A DNA stretch of 8,480 nucleotides. Source: Candidatus Roizmanbacteria bacterium (GTDB lineage: Bacteria > Patescibacteriota > Microgenomatia > UBA1406 > GWC2-37-13). Made by a program: the position numbers and the translations under genes. Shown piece by piece: positions 1 through 5,976 of the stretch. Numbering within the stretch: the stretch's first letter is position 1; each line of letters opens with the position of its first letter. The stretch is taken from assembly GCA_013334845.1 (NCBI GenBank), contig JAAXWV010000055.1:1-8480 (forward strand), read 5' to 3'. The notes under the pieces are model-generated. The model saw only the letters and a program-made list of their open reading frames with translations, did no database searches and had not been told where the DNA came from.

Positions 1-17
1 AAGAGATAGACAGAAGC

Positions 18-215
18 ATGAAAATTGAAACACCCCCAAAAAATCATACATTTACTAACCTGACCCTAGAAAAACGCAAGTGGTTAGCTTACATATTACC
101 CCTTGGCATGTGGGCTTTGATCCAGTATTACTTGGGGAATAGACTCTACGCATTATTTATTATCGCCTTTTTCTTTGTAGTTGGGTTTCACTACCTTTTT
201 GATAAAGAGAATTAA
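18..215 (+). CDS. Small two-helix membrane protein, unknown function
   Basis: A 65-residue protein that I do not recognise. It has a short polar, basic N-terminus (residues 1-22), a hydrophobic segment at about 24-41 (rich in L, I, W, Y), a tight polar turn around G40-N41-R42, and a second hydrophobic segment at about 43-60 ending in a charged DKEN tail. This predicts a helical hairpin in the cytoplasmic membrane. The layout loosely recalls TM2-type proteins, but the diagnostic motif is not clear, so I do not assign the family. ATG is the first start in frame. No Shine-Dalgarno is visible in the 17 bases available upstream, and any promoter lies outside the window. Its TAA overlaps the stop codon of the convergent downstream gene by two bases. 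Composition resembles a real membrane protein, but the small size keeps confidence moderate. Confidence 0.6.
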   Translation: MKIETPPKNHTFTNLTLEKRKWLAYILPLGMWALIQYYLGNRLYALFIIAFFFVVGFHYLFDKEN

Positions 216-691
216 GGACGGTTTTGTCCTGATTTCTTGATGAGTTTAAACACCTTGATTATCTCTCGCATCTCACCATCCGTACCCTCAATGAGGTTGG
301 TGTTAGCGAGCCGCTGATATTCTTGAAGATAATCAGAAAGTGAGAGTTGAAGGTCTTTTAGTTCTTCCTTCATATTTTTCAGTTTATCTGCGAGCATAGC
401 AGTGGCGGGCTGTTTCATCATTTGTTGTTTTAAGGCTGTTTTATTTTTTGTCGCTTCTTTTGCTTTTTCAGCCAGTTCCCGGTAGACGGCATCATTATCA
501 AATGTGCTATTAAACATATTGTTATTTTCTTTAAGCTCGGTTCGAAGTTTTTCGATACTAGCAATATACCGATTAATAAGGCTTTCTAGACTAGAGACGG
601 TGAGAGGTTCTCCACTACTCATTGTTTCTATTGATAGGCTTACTTCAGGCGTAACTTCTTCAGGGTTTGTGTTTTGAGTTTGATCATCCAT
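212..691 (-). CDS. Coiled-coil hypothetical protein (CPR-type orphan family)
   Basis: A 159-residue soluble protein with no signal peptide or membrane segment. Residues 1-30 are acidic and low-complexity (probably disordered). Residues 33-55 and 67-130 are strongly helical with heptad-like spacing (for example SLESLINRYIASIEKLRTEL, and a later K/E/L-rich helix), so a coiled coil is likely. The C-terminus (140-155) is a basic amphipathic helix. The central pattern DNDAVYRELAEKAKEATK followed by KQQMMKQP resembles a family I associate with Microgenomates-type genomes, always as a hypothetical protein; that is recall, not a search. Function is unknown; a structural or nucleoid-associated role is possible but unsupported. 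ATG is preceded by a -10-like TATATT eight bases upstream and no Shine-Dalgarno. The gene lies 47 bp after the CDF transporter on the same strand and overlaps the convergent gene's stop. Confidence 0.75.
   Translation of the reverse strand: MDDQTQNTNPEEVTPEVSLSIETMSSGEPLTVSSLESLINRYIASIEKLRTELKENNNMFNSTFDNDAVYRELAEKAKEATKNKTALKQQMMKQPATAMLADKLKNMKEELKDLQLSLSDYLQEYQRLANTNLIEGTDGEMREIIKVFKLIKKSGQNRP
215..230. terminator. Weak hairpin between convergent stop codons
   Basis: AGGAC (215-219) and GTCCT (226-230) can form a 5-bp stem with a 6-nt loop exactly where the two convergent genes meet. Read leftward it is followed by TTAATTCTCTTT, a partly U-rich tract; read rightward the tail (GATTTCTTG) is poorer. 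The position suits a terminator shared by convergent genes. The stem is short and overlaps the end of the leftward coding sequence, so this is only a candidate. Confidence 0.25.
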
Positions 692-728
692 AGAGAAAAA
701 ATATAGCGGATTTCATGTCGAGAAACAA
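692..728 (-). promoter_or_regulatory. Candidate sigma70-type promoter for the coiled-coil gene, leaderless geometry
   Basis: Leftward strand: TTGTTT (728-723), 17-bp spacer, TATATT (705-700), then 8 nt to the ATG at 691. Transcription would begin at or within a base or two of the start codon. The -35 matches consensus at three positions and the -10 at five. It lies in the 47-bp gap after the CDF gene, so the orphan could be transcribed separately from the upstream operon. Confidence 0.45.
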
Positions 729-738
729 GAAGAAATTC

Positions 739-2103
739 TTAAGTTGGTTCTAGGTGGACAACGGCGCGTTCAAGTTCAGGAATTGCCTCTTTTGTAAGAT
801 ATTCAAGTTTGCTGGAAAGTGTATGGGCCTCCTCAAGGGGCGTGTCTTTATCAATGTTGCAGTGGATGGAAATAAATATTCTCCCTTGCATCTTTCGTAA
901 CGACAGTTGGGTGACGTGACGAATTTGTGGAAATCTCGTGATCACTTTTTGCACTTCTTCTCGAATCCTTTGTTCCTTGGCGGGGGATAGGGAGTCAGCA
1001 GTAATGCTGGTTTTTTTAAGGGGTTCAATATGGGTACTAATTTCCAAATCTTCTCCAAGTTCGCTCCGTATGGTTTCTTCAAGTTGGGTTGCAGTTTCAT
1101 GAGCTTTGGCGAGTGTTTGAGCATTGTCCACCTCTAGATCGTAGCTGATATATTTCTTATTTTCGAGGTTCTGGACTACAATGTCATGAATTTCATAGTT
1201 GTGATTGCCGGCTATAATTCTAATTTGTTCAACAATAGTCTCATCCTTAACTGCGACTGGTCGGGCATGAATCACAATATCTGCGTCCGGATACAGACTT
1301 TGTATTGCTTTCTCAGTGGATACGCTTACAGAATGAATGCGCTGAGAAGAGAGTTTTCTATTCACCTTAACAGTCATATCTACATAGTAAGACACACCAG
1401 TCGGGCGAACACGGAGTCGATCTATAGATAATATCCCTTCAACATGTGATGCAACAAGAGCAATCTGATCAACTACCCCGGGCGGTGTGGCATCAATAAG
1501 AATGTCTACACTTCGCTTTCCGAGTCGATAACCCGCAAAGATCACCAGTATTGCTACACCGATAGCCGCGTATGCATCAGCTCCGGGAATTCCGAGAGCA
1601 GCGAGAATAAGACCAATAATAACCACTCCCGAACTGATAATATCAGATTGAAAATGGAGCGCATCTGCCTCAAGAGCTTGGCTTTTTGTCGCTTTTGCCA
1701 CTTTGTTCAGAACACGAGAACGGGCAACATCAACCACAATAGAAGTGATCATTACCGCGAAAGAGTACCAGGCTATCTCAATTTCCGTTGAACGGGTAAG
1801 GAGGCGATGCACCGCTTCATAAATGATCCAGGCACTCGTGAGTATAAGGAGCCCTGTCTCAACAAATGCAGAAATATTCTCCACCTTTCCATGTCCATAC
1901 GTATGAGTTTTGTCAGCAGGTTTGTCGGAAATGCGTACCGCAAAAAAAGTAATAGTAGCAGCGACGAGATCTAGTCCGGAATGGGCAGCTTCAGAGAGAA
2001 TGCCGATGCTACCTGTCAATAGTCCAACAATTAACTTAAGTAGAGTGAGGGATAGACTAGCTATCACAGAGCTAAAAGCGACGGCTTTTTTAGAATCTTT
2101 CAT
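739..2103 (-). CDS. Cation diffusion facilitator (zinc-type) transporter with three C-terminal cytoplasmic domains
   Basis: A proton-coupled divalent-metal efflux pump of the CDF/FieF family in the cytoplasmic membrane. The first 205 residues hold six membrane segments and the family signatures: H41-x3-D45 in TM2 (SEAAHSGLDLVA), THTYGHGKVE at 67-76 after TM2, and H150-x3-D154 in TM5 (ALEADALHFQSD). These four residues form the transport site; an H-D/H-D set is the arrangement linked to zinc preference, whereas E. coli FieF has D-D/H-D. The usual DATPPGVVDQI junction (204-214) leads into the cytoplasmic dimerisation domain. The protein is 454 residues against roughly 300 for the family, because that domain appears three times: about 205-283, 286-362 and 374-454, each ending in a similar strand (VIHARPV, STHIEPL, VVHLEPT). 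The gene starts 5 nt after the stop of the permease gene, so the two are probably co-transcribed and translationally coupled. No Shine-Dalgarno is seen. Metal specificity is inferred from motifs only. Confidence 0.9.
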   Translation of the reverse strand: MKDSKKAVAFSSVIASLSLTLLKLIVGLLTGSIGILSEAAHSGLDLVAATITFFAVRISDKPADKTHTYGHGKVENISAFVETGLLILTSAWIIYEAVHRLLTRSTEIEIAWYSFAVMITSIVVDVARSRVLNKVAKATKSQALEADALHFQSDIISSGVVIIGLILAALGIPGADAYAAIGVAILVIFAGYRLGKRSVDILIDATPPGVVDQIALVASHVEGILSIDRLRVRPTGVSYYVDMTVKVNRKLSSQRIHSVSVSTEKAIQSLYPDADIVIHARPVAVKDETIVEQIRIIAGNHNYEIHDIVVQNLENKKYISYDLEVDNAQTLAKAHETATQLEETIRSELGEDLEISTHIEPLKKTSITADSLSPAKEQRIREEVQKVITRFPQIRHVTQLSLRKMQGRIFISIHCNIDKDTPLEEAHTLSSKLEYLTKEAIPELERAVVHLEPT

Positions 2104-2108
2104 TAATA

Positions 2109-3155
2109 TTAAGGATGTTTGTTAAAAAAAGCTGCCTCTTTTTTCAGGAAGGCCTCCACAATCACCTTATATGTGGCTACAAACGGAACACCGAGCAGCA
2201 GCCCGATAAAACCGAATAGTTTACCAGCAAAAAGGGTAGTAAAGAGAATGATTAATGGATGTAGTTTTACTGATCGGCCTACTACATGAGGAACAACAAG
2301 AAAATCTTCCAGTTGACGCAGCAGGAAATAGCCAGCCGCTACCACCAGGACCCCGAGTAACGCAGACTCCTGAAAAAAAGGAGAACCGGTTAGGAAAGTA
2401 ACAATAACTGCCGCTCCACCAGCAGTGATGGGACCAACATAGGGGATAAGCTCAGCGAATCCAGTAAATAAACTCAGTATAAAGGCGAATTTAATCCCTA
2501 AGACCGAGAGAAATATCCAGGTAACGAGCGTCATTACAATCACTAGTATTGCCTGTCCTCGGACGTAATTTTGCAATGTTTCATTTATTGTACGTGTAAG
2601 TCCTGTTTGAGGAACGCGACGGCCGATGCGAGTACTGTCTTTGAGAAAATAAAAAAGAGCAACAAAGAACGCAAAAAGTGAGATTACCCGACTAGCGGTG
2701 TTTTCCAGAAATGGCAAAGTAAAAAACTGCTTGAGGGTAGAAGTGTTTTGAAAGGAGGCAGCTAGGTAAATCGCAGGCCCTTGAGCCCATCCGGGAAGCG
2801 TCTTAATATAAAGTGAGACACTTCTCGACTCTTCTGAAAGTTGTCGCACCTCTCCATTTACCAGAGCAATTACTTGAGTAAGAGTAACAGAAAGAAGAAT
2901 AATAAAAATAAAGAATATCCCCACTATAGAAATAATGCGTGGGAGGTGGGCTTTTTCTGTTAGAAACTCGACAAGAGGAGTGAGAAGATAGGCGACTACT
3001 GCAGCGAAAATAAAAGGAGTCAAAACTTCCCGGATAGGAAGAAATAGAAAGATGATGAGAAATGTGAGAGGGGCAAATATAAGGAGCAATTGAGGAACGG
3101 TAAGTGTTTTGAGCCAAGTCGCTGTCTCTTTTAAGTTCAGAGATGGTATATTCAT
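2109..3155 (-). CDS. AI-2E/PerM family (UPF0118) membrane permease
   Basis: A 348-residue polytopic membrane protein of the AI-2E transporter/PerM family. Hydrophobic segments lie at about 21-40, 44-62, 72-97, 155-172, 203-230, 242-258, 264-280 and 298-335, matching the family's seven to eight helices and usual 340-370 residue length. Signatures include YVRGQ at 197-201, ELIPYVGP at 235-242, and VVGRSVKLHPLIIL at 291-304 followed by the glycine-rich GKLFGFIGLLLGVPF segment. Members have been linked to autoinducer-2 export (TqsA) or Na+/H+ exchange, but most, including this one, have no demonstrated substrate; nothing nearby suggests AI-2 synthesis. It begins 17 bp after the nuclease gene and is followed after 5 nt by the CDF transporter. 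A strong extended -10 (TGCTATAAT) sits 6 nt before the ATG, so it may also have its own promoter giving a leaderless message. Confidence 0.88.
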   Translation of the reverse strand: MNIPSLNLKETATWLKTLTVPQLLLIFAPLTFLIIFLFLPIREVLTPFIFAAVVAYLLTPLVEFLTEKAHLPRIISIVGIFFIFIILLSVTLTQVIALVNGEVRQLSEESRSVSLYIKTLPGWAQGPAIYLAASFQNTSTLKQFFTLPFLENTASRVISLFAFFVALFYFLKDSTRIGRRVPQTGLTRTINETLQNYVRGQAILVIVMTLVTWIFLSVLGIKFAFILSLFTGFAELIPYVGPITAGGAAVIVTFLTGSPFFQESALLGVLVVAAGYFLLRQLEDFLVVPHVVGRSVKLHPLIILFTTLFAGKLFGFIGLLLGVPFVATYKVIVEAFLKKEAAFFNKHP

Positions 3156-3161
3156 GATGTT

Positions 3162-3170
3162 ATTATAGCA
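3162..3170 (-). promoter_or_regulatory. Extended -10 promoter, leaderless start for the permease
   Basis: Leftward strand reads TGC-TATAAT, a perfect -10 hexamer with the extended TGn element, then AACATC and the ATG at 3155. The expected start, 7 nt after the hexamer, is the A of the ATG itself. No good -35 is seen at 16-18 bp, which extended -10 promoters can tolerate. It lies in the 17-bp gap between the nuclease and permease genes, so it would be an internal promoter. Confidence 0.55.
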
Positions 3171-3172
3171 CT

Positions 3173-4042
3173 TTAGAGGATTACACTATCCTCTTCTACC
3201 TCTCTTTCACGTTCTTTCATGACAAAGATATCTTGATTGTACTCATCGGTTCCTACAAGTGCCGCCTCTTTACGAAGCACTTTCTGTAAAGGGCGACAAG
3301 CGAAGCAACCATCTTTGTGCGAGCATTTAAATCGTTCCAGTTGCCGGGCGAGTTTAATCTGTTTGGCTATCTCGAGTATTTTTTCATTGGCCGTTTCCAG
3401 ATCGGGGAGCTGTTTTTCGGTGGGTATATCGTTCCGATCAAGATACCAATAACTCGCTTTCGTTACTGTACGCTTCTGACAATTGTGGACAAGTAGATGG
3501 TAGATGGGAAGTTGAAGAGAATTTGGGTCTTCATCATTTTTGCTCGTTTTAAAGTCGACAATATGGACGCTGTTAGTTGTCGGAAGGTACTCAAGCCAGT
3601 CAATTTTGCCACAGAGAATAATATTTGCCTCAGGTGAAAGCCAGTAGTGGGGTAGATCCATCTTTATTTTTACTGCCTGATTTTTAAGAATGCCCGGGTT
3701 TTGGGCAACTCTGTTAAGCATAGCCTCACCCCGCAATTTGTATTTATTCTCCACTTCCGGATCGAAAAAACCGCCGCGCGCACCGCTTACTTTTTTCCAT
3801 ACATGGTTGAATTTAAGAATGAGTGATTCATTAAATCGGCTGTCTACGGGCAGTACCGAAAGTGATTCAATTACTTCATGAACCGCTTGTCCAAGTGCGA
3901 GCGAAGGGCTCATGAGTTTAATCTTATGTCCTGTATCAGGGTTCCGGTAAATGTGTTTAAGATAATATGCGTTTGGGCATTTGAGAAAATCTCCTATGGA
4001 GGTGTGTGAAACCCACACTGCGGTATATTTATCCTCAGCCAT
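3173..4042 (-). CDS. PD-(D/E)XK nuclease, stand-alone RecB/AddB/Cas4-like, with probable Fe-S cluster
   Basis: A predicted 289-residue DNA exonuclease of the PDDEXK_1 group (the fold of RecB, AddB and Cas4 nuclease domains). From the ATG chosen here, motifs run in the expected order: H55 in LALGQAVHEVIESL, D148 in ILCGKIDWLEY, D163 and K165 in VHIVDFKTSKN, and Q177/Y181 in SLQLPIYHLL. Four cysteines are placed as in AddB/Cas4-type enzymes: C22 before the fold (DFLKCPNAYYL) and C240, C246, C249 after it (KCSHKDGCFACRP), predicting a [4Fe-4S] cluster that staples the domain. There is no helicase domain and no cas1/cas2 nearby, so it is a free-standing nuclease; a repair or recombination role is likely but inferred. 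The frame could extend upstream to a TTG at 4078, but ATG at 4042 is preferred: it directly precedes the conserved region and has a -10-like TACAAT 6 nt before it. Confidence 0.85.
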   Translation of the reverse strand: MAEDKYTAVWVSHTSIGDFLKCPNAYYLKHIYRNPDTGHKIKLMSPSLALGQAVHEVIESLSVLPVDSRFNESLILKFNHVWKKVSGARGGFFDPEVENKYKLRGEAMLNRVAQNPGILKNQAVKIKMDLPHYWLSPEANIILCGKIDWLEYLPTTNSVHIVDFKTSKNDEDPNSLQLPIYHLLVHNCQKRTVTKASYWYLDRNDIPTEKQLPDLETANEKILEIAKQIKLARQLERFKCSHKDGCFACRPLQKVLRKEAALVGTDEYNQDIFVMKEREREVEEDSVIL

Positions 4043-4078
4043 ATCGAAATTGTACTCTCCTATAGCCCCTTTCAGCAA
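4043..4078 (-). promoter_or_regulatory. Candidate promoter for the nuclease gene, leaderless geometry
   Basis: Leftward strand: TTGCTG (4078-4073), 18-bp spacer, TACAAT (4054-4049), then TTCGAT and the ATG at 4042. The 6-nt gap equals that of the permease promoter. The -10 matches five of six positions; the -35 matches only the TTG. It lies in the 53-bp gap after sdpI. A GGAG further upstream is 14 nt from the ATG, too far for a ribosome binding site. Confidence 0.4.
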
Positions 4079-4095
4079 GAGGATAAATAGACTTG

Positions 4096-4719
4096 TTACT
4101 TATTCTTACGATAAAGTATAAATGAATACGCCATCGGGGCTAGGGACGCTATCCCAAGACTGCTGAGTACTACAATGGGACTGTACCATTGAAAATATGA
4201 TTCTAACAAAACAACAATACCCGCTGTGACAAAGCACCAACTGGCAAAACGATGAGTTTTATTCCAGTTTTCTTCGTTGGATAAAGTCCAGGGAACTCGA
4301 ATGCCAATGAAATAGTTCTGACGAATTTTAGAAAGATAATTTCCAATGAGTATAAATAGAGAACCGAGGCCAATAAAAATAAGAGGTACACTGTTAGTGC
4401 GAGGAAAAAGCGAAGCATGAAGCACGACAAAATGCATATAAGCAAAAAATGCTATAAAAGCAGTCTGTATTATTATCCATTCATGTTGAAACAGTTTATA
4501 TTTGTCTTTTTTAGGGTCTAGAAAGGGAATTACTTTAAAGCTGAAAAACATAGCTAGTGTTAGAAAGGGAAACAGCCAAGCACCGTACATTTTGTCCATA
4601 TAGCCATCTATGTTTCCTGCAATATTCCAATGTGTGGGCAACTGGGTAGGTAACTGAGGATAAAAATAAGCGCTTCCCGCAAACATACCGGCAACAATAA
4701 GAGATATGACGATATTCAT
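4096..4719 (-). CDS. sdpI: SdpI-like immunity membrane protein (DUF1648 + SdpI domains)
   Basis: A 207-residue membrane protein with the two-domain layout of Bacillus SdpI. The N-terminal DUF1648 part has a membrane helix at about 2-20 and the motif LPTHWNIAGNIDGYMDK (27-43). Further helices lie at about 47-65, 82-103 and 111-130. The C-terminal SdpI domain carries its hallmark at 126-157: GN...KIRQNYFIGIRVPWTL...NWNKTHR, followed by two more helices (160-178, 182-203). In B. subtilis, SdpI gives immunity to the SdpC killing peptide and can sequester the repressor SdpR at the membrane. Here the gene follows the sdpR-like gene by 2 nt, the same pairing, so translation is probably coupled. No SdpC-like toxin gene is in the window, so immunity to a foreign bacteriocin or a general envelope role is equally possible. 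Family assignment is firm; the function is by analogy. Confidence 0.88.
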   Translation of the reverse strand: MNIVISLIVAGMFAGSAYFYPQLPTQLPTHWNIAGNIDGYMDKMYGAWLFPFLTLAMFFSFKVIPFLDPKKDKYKLFQHEWIIIQTAFIAFFAYMHFVVLHASLFPRTNSVPLIFIGLGSLFILIGNYLSKIRQNYFIGIRVPWTLSNEENWNKTHRFASWCFVTAGIVVLLESYFQWYSPIVVLSSLGIASLAPMAYSFILYRKNK

Positions 4720-4721
4720 AG

Positions 4722-4979
4722 TTATTTATTGAAATAATTAGTAAAAATTTTAATAACCTCTTCCATAACTGACGTGTTTAGGGAGTAATGAATAAACTGC
4801 CCTTTCCGTTGGGCAATAACTAAATTCGCTCGCTTCAAAATATCAAGATGATGAGAAAGTGAAGCGAGTGTAATATCAAAATGCTGAGCAATTTCATTAA
4901 CAGCCATATCTTTTTCCTTTAAAATTCCCAATATTTTGCGACGATTCTTATCTGCCAATGCCTTGAATACTGAATCCAT
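4722..4979 (-). CDS. sdpR: ArsR/SdpR-family transcriptional repressor
   Basis: An 85-residue winged-helix DNA-binding protein of the ArsR family, closest in character to the SdpR autorepressors. The N-terminus MDSVFKALADKNRRKILGIL is typical; the helix-turn-helix covers about 24-50, with the recognition helix TLASLSHHLDILKRA at 37-51, and the wing hairpin is LVIAQRKGQFIHYSLN at 53-68. It contains no cysteine and no ELCVC-type metal site, so it is unlikely to sense metals; SdpR proteins are instead controlled by the partner SdpI. It is immediately followed by sdpI (2-nt gap). A strong promoter with a palindromic operator lies just upstream, pointing to negative autoregulation. It has a real leader of about 22 nt, unlike several neighbours, and no obvious Shine-Dalgarno. 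Confidence 0.9.
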   Translation of the reverse strand: MDSVFKALADKNRRKILGILKEKDMAVNEIAQHFDITLASLSHHLDILKRANLVIAQRKGQFIHYSLNTSVMEEVIKIFTNYFNK

Positions 4980-4983
4980 ATTA

Positions 4984-5007
4984 TTAGATAATTAGATAGA
5001 TATCTAA
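4984..5007. promoter_or_regulatory. Probable SdpR operator: 7-bp palindrome plus an extra half-site
   Basis: TTAGATA (4992-4998), GA, TATCTAA (5001-5007) is a perfect 16-bp inverted repeat with 7-bp arms. A third TTAGATA copy at 4984-4990 repeats the left arm at 8-bp spacing. The site covers the predicted transcription start and begins right after the -10 of the sdpRI promoter, so a bound dimer would block initiation. It lies 34 bp from the -35 of the divergent LiaF-like promoter, which may therefore escape control. That SdpR is the ligand is inferred from position. Confidence 0.65.
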
Positions 5008-5035
5008 ATATTAGCACTGATTTTACATTTGTCAA
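5008..5035 (-). promoter_or_regulatory. sdpRI promoter (TTGACA, extended -10)
   Basis: Leftward strand: perfect -35 TTGACA (5035-5030), 16-bp spacer ending in TGC, then TAATAT (5013-5008). Both a consensus -35 and an extended -10 are present, so this is probably the strongest promoter in the window. The predicted start falls near 5001-5002, inside the palindromic operator, as expected for an autorepressed gene. Confidence 0.7.
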
Positions 5036-5040
5036 GAAAA

Positions 5041-5069
5041 TTAACACTTTTACAAAAATAAGGTAAAAT
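5041..5069 (+). promoter_or_regulatory. Promoter for the LiaF-like operon, near-leaderless
   Basis: TTAACA (5041-5046), a 17-bp spacer and TAAAAT (5064-5069); each hexamer differs from consensus at one base. The ATG at 5078 is 8 nt after the -10, so the message would have a leader of zero to about three bases. It is back-to-back with the sdpRI promoter: the two -35 boxes are 5 bp apart. Confidence 0.65.
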
Positions 5070-5077
5070 AGAGAAAT

Positions 5078-5464
5078 ATGGTTAGAGGCACACATGAACA
5101 AGCTCACGTTAGTATGTTTGGACAGGAAGTGAATGAACAGAATGAGGGGAGAAGTAATATATTAGGTGGTGTTACTTTTCTTGTTTCCGGCACACTACTA
5201 TTACTTAACAATATGAACGTGATCCCCTGGGGGATTTGGGAGCATGTTTGGAAATTTTGGCCTGTTATCATTATTTTTATTGGACTTAATTTTATCTTGG
5301 GAGGAAACCGCTTTTCCCGTCTTATTGTGGGACTATTGGCGCTCATCACCTTTCTCCTTATTGTAGTCAATGGGTTAGTTCAGGTTCATTCACCGCTCGT
5401 GCGATATGTCCCTGTGAATATTTTGTCTTTTGTTACAATTTTTAATTATCTTAAGCATGAATAA
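5078..5464 (+). CDS. LiaI/LiaF-type transmembrane-region protein (DUF5668-like)
   Basis: A 128-residue membrane protein. After a polar cytoplasmic stretch (1-25), helices lie at about 27-45, 58-75, 82-102 and possibly 111-124. The run NILGGVTFLVSGTLLLLNNMNVIPW followed by VWKFWPVIIIFIGLNFILGG is the recurring signature of the membrane part of LiaI/LiaF-like proteins: a G-rich helix, an N-N-x-x-VIPW turn, then a W-P helix ending in G-L-N. It lacks the soluble LiaF domain, which is encoded by the next gene, overlapping by 8 nt. LiaF proteins restrain envelope-stress two-component systems in Firmicutes; no LiaS or LiaR is in the window. The ATG at 5078 directly follows a good promoter. A second in-frame ATG at 5114 has no better signals. 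Confidence 0.75.
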   Translation: MVRGTHEQAHVSMFGQEVNEQNEGRSNILGGVTFLVSGTLLLLNNMNVIPWGIWEHVWKFWPVIIIFIGLNFILGGNRFSRLIVGLLALITFLLIVVNGLVQVHSPLVRYVPVNILSFVTIFNYLKHE

Positions 5465-5966
5465 CGCAAAGTTTATTATCGGATTATTTTTAATTCTTCT
5501 TGGTGTGGGGTCGCTCACTGGTTATCCGGTGATGCACATTTTTTTACCAGCTGTACTAATTGTAATCGGGCTCAATATGCTTAGTGGTAGAAAAGCATTT
5601 TCTGGTTCTATTGAACCATCAGCAGTTTCTCAAAGCGAGATAAAGGAGCTAGTGATATTTAGCGGGTTTAATAAAGTAGTGGAGTCAAATGAATTTGCCG
5701 GAGGAAAAGTTATGGCAATTTTCGGGGGAGGCGATCTCGATATTAGTAGTGTTAAGCCGGAGTCAAAAACTGTCGAGATGGAGGTGGGTGCTATCTTTGG
5801 AGGTGTAAAACTTACTGTTCCTAAGGACTGGAAAGTTGTGTCTGAAGGGGTGGCCATTTTGGGCGGCTTTGACAATAAAGCGGGAAGTTCCAAATCAAGC
5901 ACAGTTTTAAAAATAAAAGGTGTGGCAATTTTCGGTGGCGTGGAAGTGATTAGTAAGGAGAGCTGA
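5457..5966 (+). CDS. LiaF-like protein: two TM helices plus C-terminal beta-solenoid domain
   Basis: A 169-residue protein from the ATG at 5457. Two membrane helices (about 5-21 and 27-43, the second ending IVIGLNMLSG) repeat the LiaI/LiaF membrane signature of the upstream gene. A linker (45-62) leads to the C-terminal domain of the LiaF/YvqF type (DUF2154-like). This shows four repeats of a glycine-containing beta-strand turn: AIFGGGDLDI (87-96), AIFGGVKLTV (112-121), AILGGFDNK (133-141) and AIFGGVEVI (157-165), as in a short right-handed beta-solenoid. The start codon lies inside the end of the preceding gene (8-nt overlap), so translation is coupled; an upstream TTG at 5430 would add nine residues and deepen the overlap, and is less likely. 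Likely role: membrane-anchored envelope-stress modulator; inferred from family only. The glmS ribozyme begins 13 nt after its stop. Confidence 0.8.
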   Translation: MNNAKFIIGLFLILLGVGSLTGYPVMHIFLPAVLIVIGLNMLSGRKAFSGSIEPSAVSQSEIKELVIFSGFNKVVESNEFAGGKVMAIFGGGDLDISSVKPESKTVEMEVGAIFGGVKLTVPKDWKVVSEGVAILGGFDNKAGSSKSSTVLKIKGVAIFGGVEVISKES

Positions 5967-5976
5967 GTTATATATC

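Noticed and set aside
730..740. AAGAAATTCTT palindrome as a terminator after the CDF gene
   Set aside because: Only one base would remain for the loop and no U-tract follows, so no stable hairpin can form.
942..1431. Short open frames on both strands inside the CDF gene
   Set aside because: Shadow frames: the CDF protein is intact and recognisable through this region, and these frames show no family features.
3173..4042. cas4 of a CRISPR system
   Set aside because: No cas1, cas2, effector gene or repeat array is present; the cysteine-containing PD-(D/E)XK layout also fits free-standing AddB-like nucleases.
4043..4078. TTG start at 4078, giving a nuclease 12 residues longer
   Set aside because: The conserved part begins just after the ATG at 4042, which has a well-placed -10-like hexamer, and the TTG itself falls in the putative -35.
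5430..5456. TTG start at 5430 for the second LiaF-like gene
   Set aside because: It would add nine residues inside the upstream gene; the ATG at 5457 begins a typical membrane-anchor N-terminus and gives a compact 8-nt overlap.
5869..5897. TTGACA at 5869-5874 as the -35 of a glmS promoter
   Set aside because: No -10-like hexamer occurs 16-18 bp downstream (the sequence there is CAAATCAA), and the box is inside a conserved coding region.
5969..5974. TATATA as a -10 for glmS
   Set aside because: Transcription would start near 5981, after the ribozyme cleavage site, leaving nothing to cleave; no -35 is present.
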